Source: Turritopsis dohrnii (lineage: Eukaryota > Cnidaria > Hydrozoa > Anthoathecata > Oceaniidae). From it: a DNA stretch of 64,000 bases. The DNA lies in the NCBI GenBank assembly GCA_027922465.2, contig BQMF02000030.1:1488001-1552000 (forward strand), in the 5' to 3' direction. The position numbers and the translations under genes are program-made. Below, in pieces: positions 1 through 10,237 of the stretch (positions within the stretch are counted from its first letter, which is position 1; each line of letters starts with the position of its first letter). Under the pieces are notes generated by a model, which saw nothing but the letters and a program-made list of their open reading frames with translations, was not told where the DNA came from and did no database searches.

Positions 1-3000
1 ATCATCCAACCAGAGCAAGTTCAATCAATACTGATTGCCAACCCCGAGATACAACTCTCAGAGCAAAACTCCCAAACTGTTCTGGTGGATAGTACTCAGG
101 ACCCATTACAGAATATCATACAAACCAACCAAGTTGCGCTGCAAGATTTTTCAGAAATTCAAGGTATTTTGCCTGGTCAGTCGTCGTCGTTGATTGTTAC
201 ACCTACTTACATGTCTCAAGTGCAACCAACTGCTACAGTACAAACTCTAAAATTAACAAATACTCCAATCTTACAAAGCTCCATACCATCGTCATCGTCA
301 ATGAACATCGTTCCACAAATGCAACTACCGCACACTATCATGACACCGGTGGCACTTGGTAACACCACTCTCCATACATCACCATTAAAAACTAGCATAA
401 TTTCAGGTACTGTTAGCAAAGCGCAAACAATGAGTGGTGTGCAATCTGTTCAAAATACTTCATCAATTACTCAAAATGTTTTGCCTTCGCTTCTCAATGG
501 TACTCAAGGACAGCATGTTTTAATGGACGGCAATACTTTAATAAGGAATGTGGTGTCAGGTAATGCAATACCTGCTCAGCAGCTTGTCATATCTGGTGTT
601 GTTGATGCAACCCAACCAGTGCTTTTGAATGAAACACCACCACAGTCTGTTATTTTATCTGACACAGGTCAGCCAGTGATAGTTAGTGGTATGCAGACTG
701 TTTTAATACCGACACAAACCAATATTGTAACATGTCAGCCAATGCTGTTCGGTAATGGAAATCGTTTGGTCCAGGCCGGTCTATCCAATAAAAGCCCCAT
801 TCGAAATCAGAGAGCACAACTTGATCCTAGTAATGGGAGCACAAAGATACTTTTGCAGAATGGAACAAAATTAGAACTAACCTCAGATCAGCTACTGAGC
901 GCATTTCAAGGGAAGCAAGTGGTTACAACCGTTAAGCCGAACCAAGCTACTGCTCTTCCTATACGAGCCTCTTTCAAGACTAACACAAAATCCACACCAA
1001 GCAAAACACCTCTTATCTCCACCATAAGCAAAAAGCCAAGCACGATTGTAAAGACAGTTAATGTAATCTCGCGTTCTGAAGCACAAGTTGTACAAATGAA
1101 ACCGAAAAGTATCGAGCAAGTTCAACCAGGTGTATTTAAATTTCAGTTAACCAAAGTGGATGACAATGATTTGGCAGCAGGACCTGCTGAAAAAGTTTTC
1201 ATTAACAAACCCATCATTGTTAACACAGTCACAAAAACTGTCAAAACAATACCCAAATCAAAGGAAAATAAAGTCCATAAATTCCACCAATACAAAGGGC
1301 CAGATGAAGGAAAGGTCACAACTCCAATAACATCTCTATCAAACAACACATCATCAAACTTACTGGTCCAAAAAAGCGTAACACCTGGTAAATCAACTAG
1401 TAAAAAATTTCCATTTTCATTGGCCAACAGACCTCATGCAGCAGTTGTAGGTGCCAAGACGTCTCCTGTCGTGACTTCAAAGAAATTTTTAGATCCCAAT
1501 GTAAGTGGCAAAATTTCCTCAAACCTGAAAATATTGACTTCTGTCAATGATAAAATGAAAAAGTGTGTTAGCGGTGATGAGAAATTCCAGCCAATTCCGA
1601 GTTCTTACAAAGTAAAGTTACCTAGCGCATCACTGCGAATGAATTCCCCTGTCTTAGCGAAGTCCAGTACAATGATCAGCAAAGCCATCGATAAGTTAAA
1701 CCAAAGTCTTTCAAAAATGGTGACAAGTTCTCCAACACTTTCCATTGCAACATCTTCATTCAACAGTCACAATTCACCAAATAAAACTGTTACCACTTCC
1801 ATGCAACTAGCTTTCGTTTCATCAAAAGCAAAAGGTAACATAAGCACTATGACAGTGAAAAGCGCCGAGAAATCATCAGTGAAACCAGTCCGAATAAGTT
1901 CCATATCTGTAGAATCAGGATTGAATAAACTAACTGCACTTCCAAACAAAGAAAAAGTTTCCTTATCAACAGTAACACAAGTTGCTACAAGTTTAAATCA
2001 ATCTTCAAAGTCATCTTCAAGTCTTAATGTTAGAACATCAATGGACTCTACAAAGCAAATTAGAACAACAGAAATAGCTGGCAGAAAACGAAAAAACTCA
2101 ATTGAGCCAGAATTGTCAGCCTTAACCGACTCCTCCTTGGAATGTAATGAGCGTGGTTTCGTATCACCAGTCAATGATGGTCATAAAAGTCCTACGAAAT
2201 TTACCAAAGTATCGTTCACTCGTAGTTTTAAGAAGCAAGATGAGATTAAAAAGAGTGGTACTAATGAGAGCAGTAATTGTACTGAAGAAGAGTCATTTCG
2301 TAAGATCATCAAGTCATGCAAAACAGGTGATGAAGGTGCTATGAGGGAACTTGCAAAACTTGAAATCGAAAATCAGTTGAAACGATTTAGTTCAAAAGCA
2401 AAAGATCCTGCTCAAAATAAACCTAAAATCTTGCCAACACCAACAACTGTTGTTAAGTCGTCACCAGCTCTTGTTAAGTTGTCACCAGCTCTTGTTAAGA
2501 CAAAGAAAACCTCCACAATAACAACTGCCAACCTTGCCAAACTTGATGAAGATAGCTCTGTATTCAAGAGAAGAAAAACCCAAAACACTATTTCCAATGA
2601 AAATTCGAACGATGTAAAATTTTCACCTGTAACAGATAACAAAAGATTGTCAAGCAGTGACGAAAAGAACGGAAATGATATTTGCCCTGATGACAACCAA
2701 TCAGCATCAAACACTGCAAAAATGAATGAAGACAGCCGAAAACGTGAAAGACCAAAACGCTTTGATGACTTTGTTCTTCCATCGAAAGTTAAAAAGAAAA
2801 CCAAAAAGTTCTTTTTTCCCAAAGAGATATCACCGTCAGTAAAGTTAACAGACGTAGGGAAACATATTGGAAGCCCTAAAGTTGAAGAGAACACCAATTG
2901 CGATGTTAAAGAAAGATCTACTACCGAACTTGTTGACCAGGGATCAGAATCATCAGATAACCTAAAAATAATTGTTTCTGAACAAAGGAAAACACAAAGG

Positions 3001-4042
3001 GAATCAAAACAAAAACATGGAAGGAAAAAGAAAAGAAAGCCAAACAAAATATGTGTTGAACTTGAGGTTTTACCGGAGCACCTGAAGACCAAACCCAAAG
3101 TGACTGAGGACTCAGTTATTGACTTATCTAAAGTGAAACTAAAGAATGCATTTGCAGAATCCACATTTAATCTACATGATGTTGTCCAATACAAAACATA
3201 CAAGTTATTAGCCAAACAGAAGCGTGTATGCACGTTCTGTAATAAGCCTGGAAATATTGGCTCACTAGATATATTATTTGGACCATATAAACTGAAAGTC
3301 AAGTGTCGCGATGATGCTAAAGACATATCTATGAGTGTGTGGCTGCATCGAGATTGTGCTATATGGACATCAAGCATCTGCATATCCAATCAAATACTGA
3401 CTGGGTTAGGGGATGCACTGGAAGCAGCTGCTATATCGGTAACTCCTTTTTTGTTTTGGGACTAATTGTGTTTAGAGGTTGGCTGTCATCAATGAAAATT
3501 ACTTCAGAAATTCTACTTGGATTTTAATTGCGATTTATCTTCCTCACTTTTTGCATTTGAATTATCAGTTCTGACACAAGGAAATTGAAATTTCAATGAG
3601 TAATTCTCACTTGTAGAATCCAAGTATTCACAGCAAAGAATCATTTATACCCCTTTCTCTGTTTTACTATTTCAAATGAGTGGAAAAAATCATGCTATTT
3701 CAAGGAAACCTTAATTTAGAACCGCATTTTTTGTTGAAATTAGAGACAGCTTTCCTATAACTTTTCTTGTGAGTGTTTACAGATGTTGTTTGTTATCAGC
3801 GTTTCATTTCAGTCTTGTAGCTTATGTTCACAAGTTGGGGCTACCCTGGAATGTGGTTTCAAGCAATGTCGTGATGGCTATCATTTTGTGTGTGCAAAAC
3901 AAAGAGGTATCTATCTGTTATTGTTTTGATCTGACTGTTATATTCCGGATTCCGGCTCTTTGTTTGGATTGATATTTTATTATATGTTACAGGGTGTTCA
4001 TTTAAAATGGAAAATTTCACAATTATTTGTCCCAAACACTGA
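1..4042 (+). CDS. TCF20/RAI1-like nuclear protein with C-terminal extended PHD finger (5' partial)
   Basis: The frame is open from base 1 and has no start ATG in the window, so the 5' end lies upstream. I read exons 1..3438, 3813..3906 and 3993..4042; the phases fit (0, then 1) and all introns are GT/AG. The first ~1030 codons are low-complexity Ser/Thr/Lys/Gln-rich sequence with basic, NLS-like runs. The end of exon 1 holds a C2HC pre-PHD zinc finger (CTFC, then LFGPY, then HRDCAIWTS). Exon 2 continues with CSLC, VGATLEC, CRDGYHFVC, and exon 3 ends in ICPKH-stop. This order, the LFGPY and CAxWTS motifs, and the end at CPKH are typical of the ePHD of TCF20 and RAI1, which bind nucleosomes and regulate transcription. 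The family call rests on the ePHD; the long N-terminal part is too diverged to help. Other ePHD families (KMT2, PHF) are less likely because there is no adjacent PHD, bromo or FYR domain. Confidence 0.78.
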
Positions 4043-4202
4043 TTGGAGGTTCCACAGAGCTCAACTGTATGTATTTATTCTCCATTCCTTTTACTATACT
4101 ATCTTTAAGCATTTGATCCACTCTTAAACCCCATTGTTCTTTTGTATGATTTTTCTCATAACATGTTACAGCATACCAACTACTGTACACCCGGTGGTAC
4201 GA

Positions 4203-4233
4203 AATAAAATTGTTAAAAAATCACTGCAATAAA
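4203..4233 (+). terminator. Candidate poly(A) signals of the TCF20-like gene
   Basis: Two AATAAA hexamers (4203-4208 and 4228-4233) lie 160-190 bp after the reconstructed stop codon at 4040-4042. They would give a short 3' UTR. In an AT-rich genome the hexamer is common, so this is only positional support. Confidence 0.35.
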
Positions 4234-4285
4234 AAGCTTTTTTTTAAATAGGTTATATATACTTTGCTTGTCTTTCCATATAAAC

Positions 4286-4357
4286 GAACTCCTTCGTGGT
4301 GACTTTAAATGAACTCCTTCATGGTGACTTTAAATGAACTCCTTCATGGTGACTTTA
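4286..4357. repeat. 25-bp tandem repeat, about 2.9 copies
   Basis: The unit GAACTCCTTCRTGGTGACTT plus TAAAT is repeated at 4286, 4311 and 4336 with one G/A difference in the first copy. It lies just beyond the TCF20-like gene and has no visible coding role. Confidence 0.9.
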
Positions 4358-4460
4358 CAACACATTTAACAACTGGACGACGTGCGAATTTGTAATTGTT
4401 GATAGTTTAGCGATAGATGCAGCTTCATATCATTTGATGCCAAAAAACAAGGAACAAACA

Positions 4461-4490
4461 TGATAATGTATGATAATGTATGATAATGTA
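4461..4490. repeat. 10-bp tandem repeat TGATAATGTA x3
   Basis: Three perfect copies of TGATAATGTA stand in a row, followed by a short TATATA stretch. This is an ordinary minisatellite. Confidence 0.9.
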
Positions 4491-6738
4491 TATATAACAC
4501 AGTTCTGAACGAAGTATGTTGAGCTCGGATGGGAAATTGCGAATGTGTGGTTTGTTTTGAGAAATTTCTTCAGATAGTAACTGGAGTTGACATCGTGCGT
4601 ATGTTTTGGCTCAAAACTTTAAATCGGAAATATTTCGGGATTAATACCCCATTCACACCAAGAGTAAATTAAACTTGTAGTAAATTAAACTTGGTTTAAG
4701 ATAAACGTGTTTAATATAATCCAGGTTAAATAAAAAATAGGGAGTTTGATTGTCTTAAAATTCGCTTATCTTTTCTTTCTTATGCTTGATTTGACTGAAA
4801 AAGAGTCCAGCCCATTTGCAGGGCCAGCCCGCTTCAAATAAACATAAAAAAATTCCAGCCCGGCTAAAGGGCTATCCCAAGCAAAACAAGTTTAATCGTT
4901 TGAATGTTCACGAAATTGCTTTTTTTAAGTATCGATCTCAGTGCAAAGATAAAATTAAGAAAACATTTGTATGGACTTTTAGCACTGTAAAGCAATGAGA
5001 GCTATGTTATTAAGCTTCTCATTAGTATGGTGTTAATGGACTTTTATAAAGTTAGTAGTGCGAAACTGAATAAAAACTTATATTTCTTCTTCTCTGATTT
5101 TTCCCACTTTCCTAAACTTTCATTTTTGAAGAATTTAAAAAATTTCCTATCGAATAACTTTTGTCTACTTACGAGGCAAATAAAACTGCAGTGGAGATAT
5201 CACGAGTTCCGTATAACCTTGCGCTTCAGAAGAAACAAATATTTTGTTGCTGTGTGTTTTCAAAAATTTGATGAAAAACCACTGTGGAGGAGTCCATATC
5301 TACATAATTACACGTACTATTTCAATGAAAATGCTCTTTGTTTGGTGGTGTTTTGATCATTTTGCCCACATGCAAACATTTTGTTGTATAAGAGGTGTCG
5401 TAAAACAGGACAGATCTCGATAGTAATCATTTTTTCATGTGAAGCAACCGGCTTACATTTCTCGAATCCATTTTTTGTTTCTTATAGGAAAGGAAAGTCA
5501 AAAAGTTGCAAAATCGGAAAATCGACTATTAGCAAGACCGAAATAACACTATTCCGTTACAACTGTCGTGTTTTGGAAGGTTTATGTTCCAATGTTTTTG
5601 GAAAATTTTTCTTTTTCTTCAATATTTCATTTTTAAACAATGTTTTCAAAGTGCGGAAGTCTTTTTCAGAAACGTTTATTCAATTTTTTATCTGGAATTT
5701 TTTATACTGGGAGCATATGGATTTACCGTTGTAATTATCAATTTTGTTTGAAATTGACCGCCTCCCGATAGCTATTCCGCCCCAATAGTTATTTTAACCA
5801 ATAAAACTGTAGAACTAACGGTTTCGATATTTTGCTTCGAACGGCCACATGGTTATGAAAGCGCCTCAATAACCCTTCTCATGTCAACGCCCCCGTCCAC
5901 CGACCATTTTTATGGCGTTATTTCTCACAGGCAAATAATAGACATTTTAGCTGGTTTTACACGAAGCCGAAAATGTGACGGCGAAAACTTCCTCTGCAAT
6001 TTCTTTGGTTCACAAAGTTCGTATTACTGAGCCAATCAATTTGCGAATATTTATCCGCCGCGGCATTTCCCACCTAGTGGAGATAGACAAAATTCCTGGT
6101 GAAAATATACGCCAATAAAAGGCTGGTGATTTTGTATTGATATATTTGAGAAGTTGAAAATATCAGTTTTATTGCAGTTCCTGACATTTTTTGTGTATTT
6201 CTCGTGAAATTCTTTGGTCAACTTACGTTGAGTTCAGTTTTCCATGTAACAATGTATATATATAATTTTCATGTCAAAACGTTTTGTTATATTGATTATT
6301 GATCTACGCCCAGCGGGCAGATTTGTTAAAAAATCTCTTCGAAGCAGTGTATTTATAAAAATTGGATAATTAGGTTTCGTGTCTCATACAAACACTAATT
6401 TAAGATTTCCCTTTAAGATGCAATGTTCTGGTGTTGGTCCATGGTACAACCCTCACTAACCCAATATTACAACATATCCGTTTTATGGCTTCATTTGGCC
6501 AAAAAATTACCCTTAAGTACTTACCAGTATGTAGTCGACCCATGCCTCTAGTACTTAACAATTATTACTATGTAATGAAGTATCAGTTGTCAGGAATGTT
6601 AGGCCAGTGATATGAAACAGACAGCCAGATTTGAGCTGTTTTTTCGTCTATGTCATGTTTTTATGGCTTATACTTTTATCTTAGTTATATGTTTTCCTGT
6701 GTAATACTGCAGATATTTTGAACATTGGTGTTTTCGTA
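4491..6738. other. Intergenic stretch, no gene seen
   Basis: Open frames at 5027-5356 and 5381-5734 are Phe/Lys-rich, have no recognisable motif, and look like chance ORFs in AT-rich DNA. A short segment near 5280-5365 resembles 8035-8122 (a shared CACTG..GAGGAGT..CAT and ATTTCAAT.AAAA.TGCTCTT pattern), so it is probably part of an old dispersed repeat. The last ~100 bases before 6739 should hold the promoter or 5' UTR of the first GGCT gene. Confidence 0.5.
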
Positions 6739-7209
6739 ATGGCGGAAGAAGCTCCTGTGGTTTATTATTTTGCTTTTGGCTCTAACTTGAACCAAAATCG
6801 GATGCTGAATCGGAAGGCTTATTTCACCGAACGTAGACTAGCAAAGTTGACTGATTACAAATTCGTGTTAAACTTTCACGGTCCCAACGACACGTGCGGT
6901 GCAAACATTATTCATCAGCCAGGTAGTGTGGTATATGGCGCATTATATACAGGCATAGAAGATACTTTAACAGCTTTGGATCGTTTTGAAGAGGTGCATT
7001 TGGGGAGTTATTTTCGTCAGTCGGTTACTGTGGAATTGGAAGATGGACAGAAAATAAACGCTGTAGCATATGTGGCCAATCCTGATCGATGTAATGACAA
7101 CTTGAAGAAAGTAGATCGTGATTATTATCAACACATTATGTGTGGGAAGGATATTTTACCGGTGGATTATGTTCAATATTTACAAACCTTTGAAAACTGG
7201 TGTATATAG
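6739..7209 (+). CDS. Gamma-glutamylcyclotransferase-like protein, copy 1
   Basis: This is a cytosolic enzyme of the GGCT family, which converts gamma-glutamyl-amino acids to 5-oxoproline plus the free amino acid in glutathione turnover. The 156-aa product starts at ATG 6739 (MAEEAP); the frame is open slightly upstream, but only from a TTG. Near the N terminus is the substrate-loop signature YFAFGSNL. The conserved acidic residue expected to act as general base sits in LDRFEEV at about residue 84-90, matching the catalytic Glu of animal GGCT. The protein is shorter than human GGCT (188 aa), lacking its C-terminal tail, and is encoded by one uninterrupted exon. A paralogue lies 1.2 kb downstream on the same strand. 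Function follows from the family; substrate choice among related cyclotransferases is not provable here. Confidence 0.88.
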   Translation: MAEEAPVVYYFAFGSNLNQNRMLNRKAYFTERRLAKLTDYKFVLNFHGPNDTCGANIIHQPGSVVYGALYTGIEDTLTALDRFEEVHLGSYFRQSVTVELEDGQKINAVAYVANPDRCNDNLKKVDRDYYQHIMCGKDILPVDYVQYLQTFENWCI

Positions 7210-8139
7210 CTCACGTTACAAAAATTTTCAAATTTTCTCCTTTTCGTGTGTCTGGTGCTTTAGACGTTGAATCCTCTCATAGTTCTTCCTAGTGGGACTG
7301 GTGCTTTAGGCGTAGATTGCTTCGTGTTTATTTTGGAGGATGTTCATGTGACAGGATTCAAGCATTCAAAACACTTACAAAAGTATTTGAACAAATAAGG
7401 CCAAACCCGAACCTCAAACTCACTAACCATGGCACATTTCAAAAGCTTTACACCGTAAAGTCTGGTGTTTGAATCCTGTCACACAAACACATAGTTTGGT
7501 ATCCAACAAGGACTAATATGCGGGATTTCCACCTATGTACTTTAATACGCGTATCGTATCGAAATCTAACATGTAATTGGCCAGATTGTTCTGTATTGCA
7601 CGTGAAAAGATAAAATGAATTCAATTTCAACTATTTTCGAATGGCAATACGCCAATCAAAATGTTTTATGAACACGAGAATAATTATCCCGAGAACCAAT
7701 CAAGGAACTCGAAAAGTGATACGTAATGATGTGCCTGTCGAAATACGTAAGTGGAAATTTTGAAATATTAAGTAGATATTTATTTATTTTTGATTATATA
7801 TCACATGTTTTCCATAAAGAAAAACAAACAAACAGTTAAGAACCTCCAATGTGAAACAGTTTTCTCATCTAATAGACCTCCTCGCAAATGACGTCACAAT
7901 ATCCAACACATCGTTTTCAACCTGAACGTATGACGTAAGAAAGAAATTATGAGTTGTTTACAAAAAGAAACAGGGAAAAGTGTTTCACTATATGTTTTCG
8001 TGAAGGTTAGCGGGTACATTTGGAAAATAATCACTGCGAAGGAGTGCATTTCTATAGAAATATACACACTATTTCAATAAAAAAATGCTCTTCGTCACTG
8101 TGATCTTTTGATGACATTGCCTACTGGTTAAGTACGTTA
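7210..8139. other. Intergenic between the two GGCT genes
   Basis: No coding region is visible. Two near-repeats of TCTGGTGCTTTAGACGTTGA type lie just after the stop of copy 1 (about 7250-7320). The segment 8035-8122 resembles 5280-5365. Confidence 0.5.
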
Positions 8140-8303
8140 TCAGAGGCGTAGCTAGAGGTCAGTCAAAATTTGTGAAGAAGAGTTAAGTCATTTAGAGTAG
8201 AAAAGGAAAACGTGCGAGTAACCTAGTCGATACTTAAGACTGAAAAGAAATATCGTAATGTTGAACTCCTCCACTTTTTTTGACTGACCTTGAATAGCCT
8301 CTG
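8140..8303. mobile_element. hAT-like MITE (CAGAGGCGTAG family), copy 1
   Basis: This is a 164-bp non-coding element with terminal inverted repeats: CAGAGGCGTAGCTAGAGGTC at the left, and TTTGACTGACC...GCCTCTG at the right. GTTAT flanks both sides as a 5-bp direct repeat. Two more copies of the same family occur at 24730-24894 and 26231-26395. The CAGNGGCG start is typical of hAT-type ends. Confidence 0.82.
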
Positions 8304-8403
8304 GTTATAATTAATAAGCTTGGAAATAAGGATGTGATGATGTAATTTATAAAAAGGGTCTTATTTTTTTCTAATTTAGGGGAATGAATAATAAAAACCA
8401 AAA

Positions 8404-8883
8404 ATGGCTTCACCACAATTCTTCTATTTTTCTTACGGTTCCAACATGAACGGAAGCCGAATGATTCAGAGAGGTGCGTATTTCACAGATCGTTGCGTAG
8501 CAAAGTTGAAAGGTTACAGATTTCTATTAAATAAACAGCGTAAAAATGGTACGGCAGCTGCGAACATTATACCTGACGCCACAAGTGAAGTGTTTGGAGC
8601 TTTGTACACTTGCAACGAGGATACCCTGAAAGCATTAGATAAGTTTGAAGGAGTTGGTATAGGACATTACCGACGAGAAAGTATATCGGTGGAGTTGAAT
8701 ACCGGTGAACAAGTTGAAGCTGTGACGTATATAGCTAATAGTCACGTGTGTAACGATTGTTTGAACACTGTGGATACGGATTATCTCGAGCATATTTTGC
8801 AAGGTAGAGATATTTTACCGAACAGTTATGTATGTTTTCTGGAAGGGTTTAGAAACTGGTGTAAGGATGGTTCTGCAGACTAA
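8404..8883 (+). CDS. Gamma-glutamylcyclotransferase-like protein, copy 2
   Basis: A second GGCT paralogue of 159 aa, beginning at ATG 8404 (MASPQFFYF) and ending at TAA 8881-8883. It shows the family loop YFSYGSNM near the N terminus and the predicted catalytic Glu in LDKFEGVGIGHY. It aligns end to end with the upstream copy (shared patterns ANII, GALYT, DTLKALD, VCND/RCND, GRDILP, ENWC/RNWC) but is clearly diverged, so the duplication is not recent. Like copy 1 it is a single exon. The expected role is glutathione and gamma-glutamyl peptide turnover in the cytosol. It is followed by an AT-rich tail without another gene for 1.3 kb. Confidence 0.88.
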   Translation: MASPQFFYFSYGSNMNGSRMIQRGAYFTDRCVAKLKGYRFLLNKQRKNGTAAANIIPDATSEVFGALYTCNEDTLKALDKFEGVGIGHYRRESISVELNTGEQVEAVTYIANSHVCNDCLNTVDTDYLEHILQGRDILPNSYVCFLEGFRNWCKDGSAD

Positions 8884-9682
8884 ACAAAGATCAACGCACT
8901 TTAAGTGGTGTTTTTAGGAAACATCCACCCAGACCTTCTCGTCCCTGTTACACTCAGTTTGTCATTTTCTGACTTGTCATATGTCACACTTACACGACTA
9001 CAAATATTTAAACCACAACGGCCCATGCACGCCTGATATACTACGCCAAATGTCCAAACAGCCGACCAGTTTCAAGAACATAATACGCCCTTCCCCTTTA
9101 ATGTCGCCCGTAGTTGTATTTTCTGCTGATATGTCGGTTCTTTATAATTCATTTCAAACATCAAAAACCCTTCTTGTTTTATTGTATCCTCTAATCCAAG
9201 CATCTCTGGTAATTTCCGAAATTTACAGAACAATCAATGTTCAAACCCATTATACGATAATTATAATCTCTCTAACGAAATTTATAGTAATGATTTTCCT
9301 TTAATTCACTTCGATGCATCGTGCAACAATTTTATCAGTATGAAAAGTTTGTATGCAATCAACTTGTATATTTATGTCTTATAACGGTTTTTTGGACACA
9401 GACGAACCCATCTATCTTTCTTTACAAATTCTTTGAATCCTACAAGATCGTATTAGCACTCTGTTCTTTATAGTATCTTGAGGCATGGAAAGATGAATTC
9501 TCATCCCTTATACAAAAGTGTAAAAATGTATAAAGTATATATATAATATATATAAAGAAAAATTAAAACAAATGGACACACAAAGAAAAATATGATTATT
9601 GTACTCATGCAAAATTGTCAATTGTGCAAAGCGTCTGTCATTTTGATTGACCAATTTGGGATCCTAATCATGAAATAAAAAT
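8884..9682. other. Intergenic, no gene seen
   Basis: An open frame at 8981-9304 has no family features and is probably fortuitous. A short TA-rich run lies at 9535-9555. Confidence 0.5.
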
Positions 9683-9838
9683 CAGCGGGAGATCTAGAGG
9701 GTAGTCGCAATTTGTGTAGGAGAGTGTTACCAACGTAACTATAAAAACAAAACGTTCAGATAATCCACTTGCTTGGATTCGCGAATTATGTTAATGTGCT
9801 TTTCCACGAGTTGCGACTACCCTCTGGATCCGCCGCTG
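9683..9838. mobile_element. hAT-like MITE (CAGYGGCGGATC family), copy 1
   Basis: A 156-bp foldback element. The left end is CAGCGGGAGATCTAGAGGGT and the right end, read inverted, starts CAGCGGCGGATCCAGAGGGT. The next inner bases, AGTCGCAA, are also complementary. Related copies are at 39291-39442 and 52839-53003. I see no clear target-site duplication. Confidence 0.78.
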
Positions 9839-10237
9839 TCAATCATAAGTTTCTCCAAGAAACATATTTTCCAATATCCAACTTTTACTCAAGATCGATG
9901 AATTAACTATCTTTCACTTTCTCTGAAAACTGAATCAGTTATTTTATATAAGGAAGAAGGGTTTGGTACGGATTTTGAGGTGAAAGGGGGAAAATGTGTT
10001 TAGTCATCCTAAATAAATCGATATCACCGAACGTAATATGATAACGTTCCTGTCCAACTGAATGTGCACAAAATTCAAGTTAATTCAACATAGTAGTGTC
10101 GCTTATGGCTTTCCATTCAACATTAGTTGTGTCGATTATGGCTTTCCATGTCGTGATTATTTAGTATAGTATGATGTGCTATTTTTTTTTTAACTCCTTG
10201 CAGCCACTTAAGGTATTCATCGCTCTCAGTGAAACAA

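Noticed and set aside
2412..3389. 325-codon minus-strand ORF inside the TCF20-like exon
   Set aside because: Antisense shadow of a low-complexity coding exon; the plus frame has zinc-finger motifs and correct splice phases.
5027..5734. Two adjacent ORFs of 109 and 117 codons
   Set aside because: Phe/Lys/Asn-rich chance frames in AT-rich DNA with no motif, start context or splice support.
7440..7490. Possible tRNA B-box-like TTTGAATCC
   Set aside because: No matching A box or cloverleaf could be drawn around it; no tRNA gene is supported anywhere in the window.
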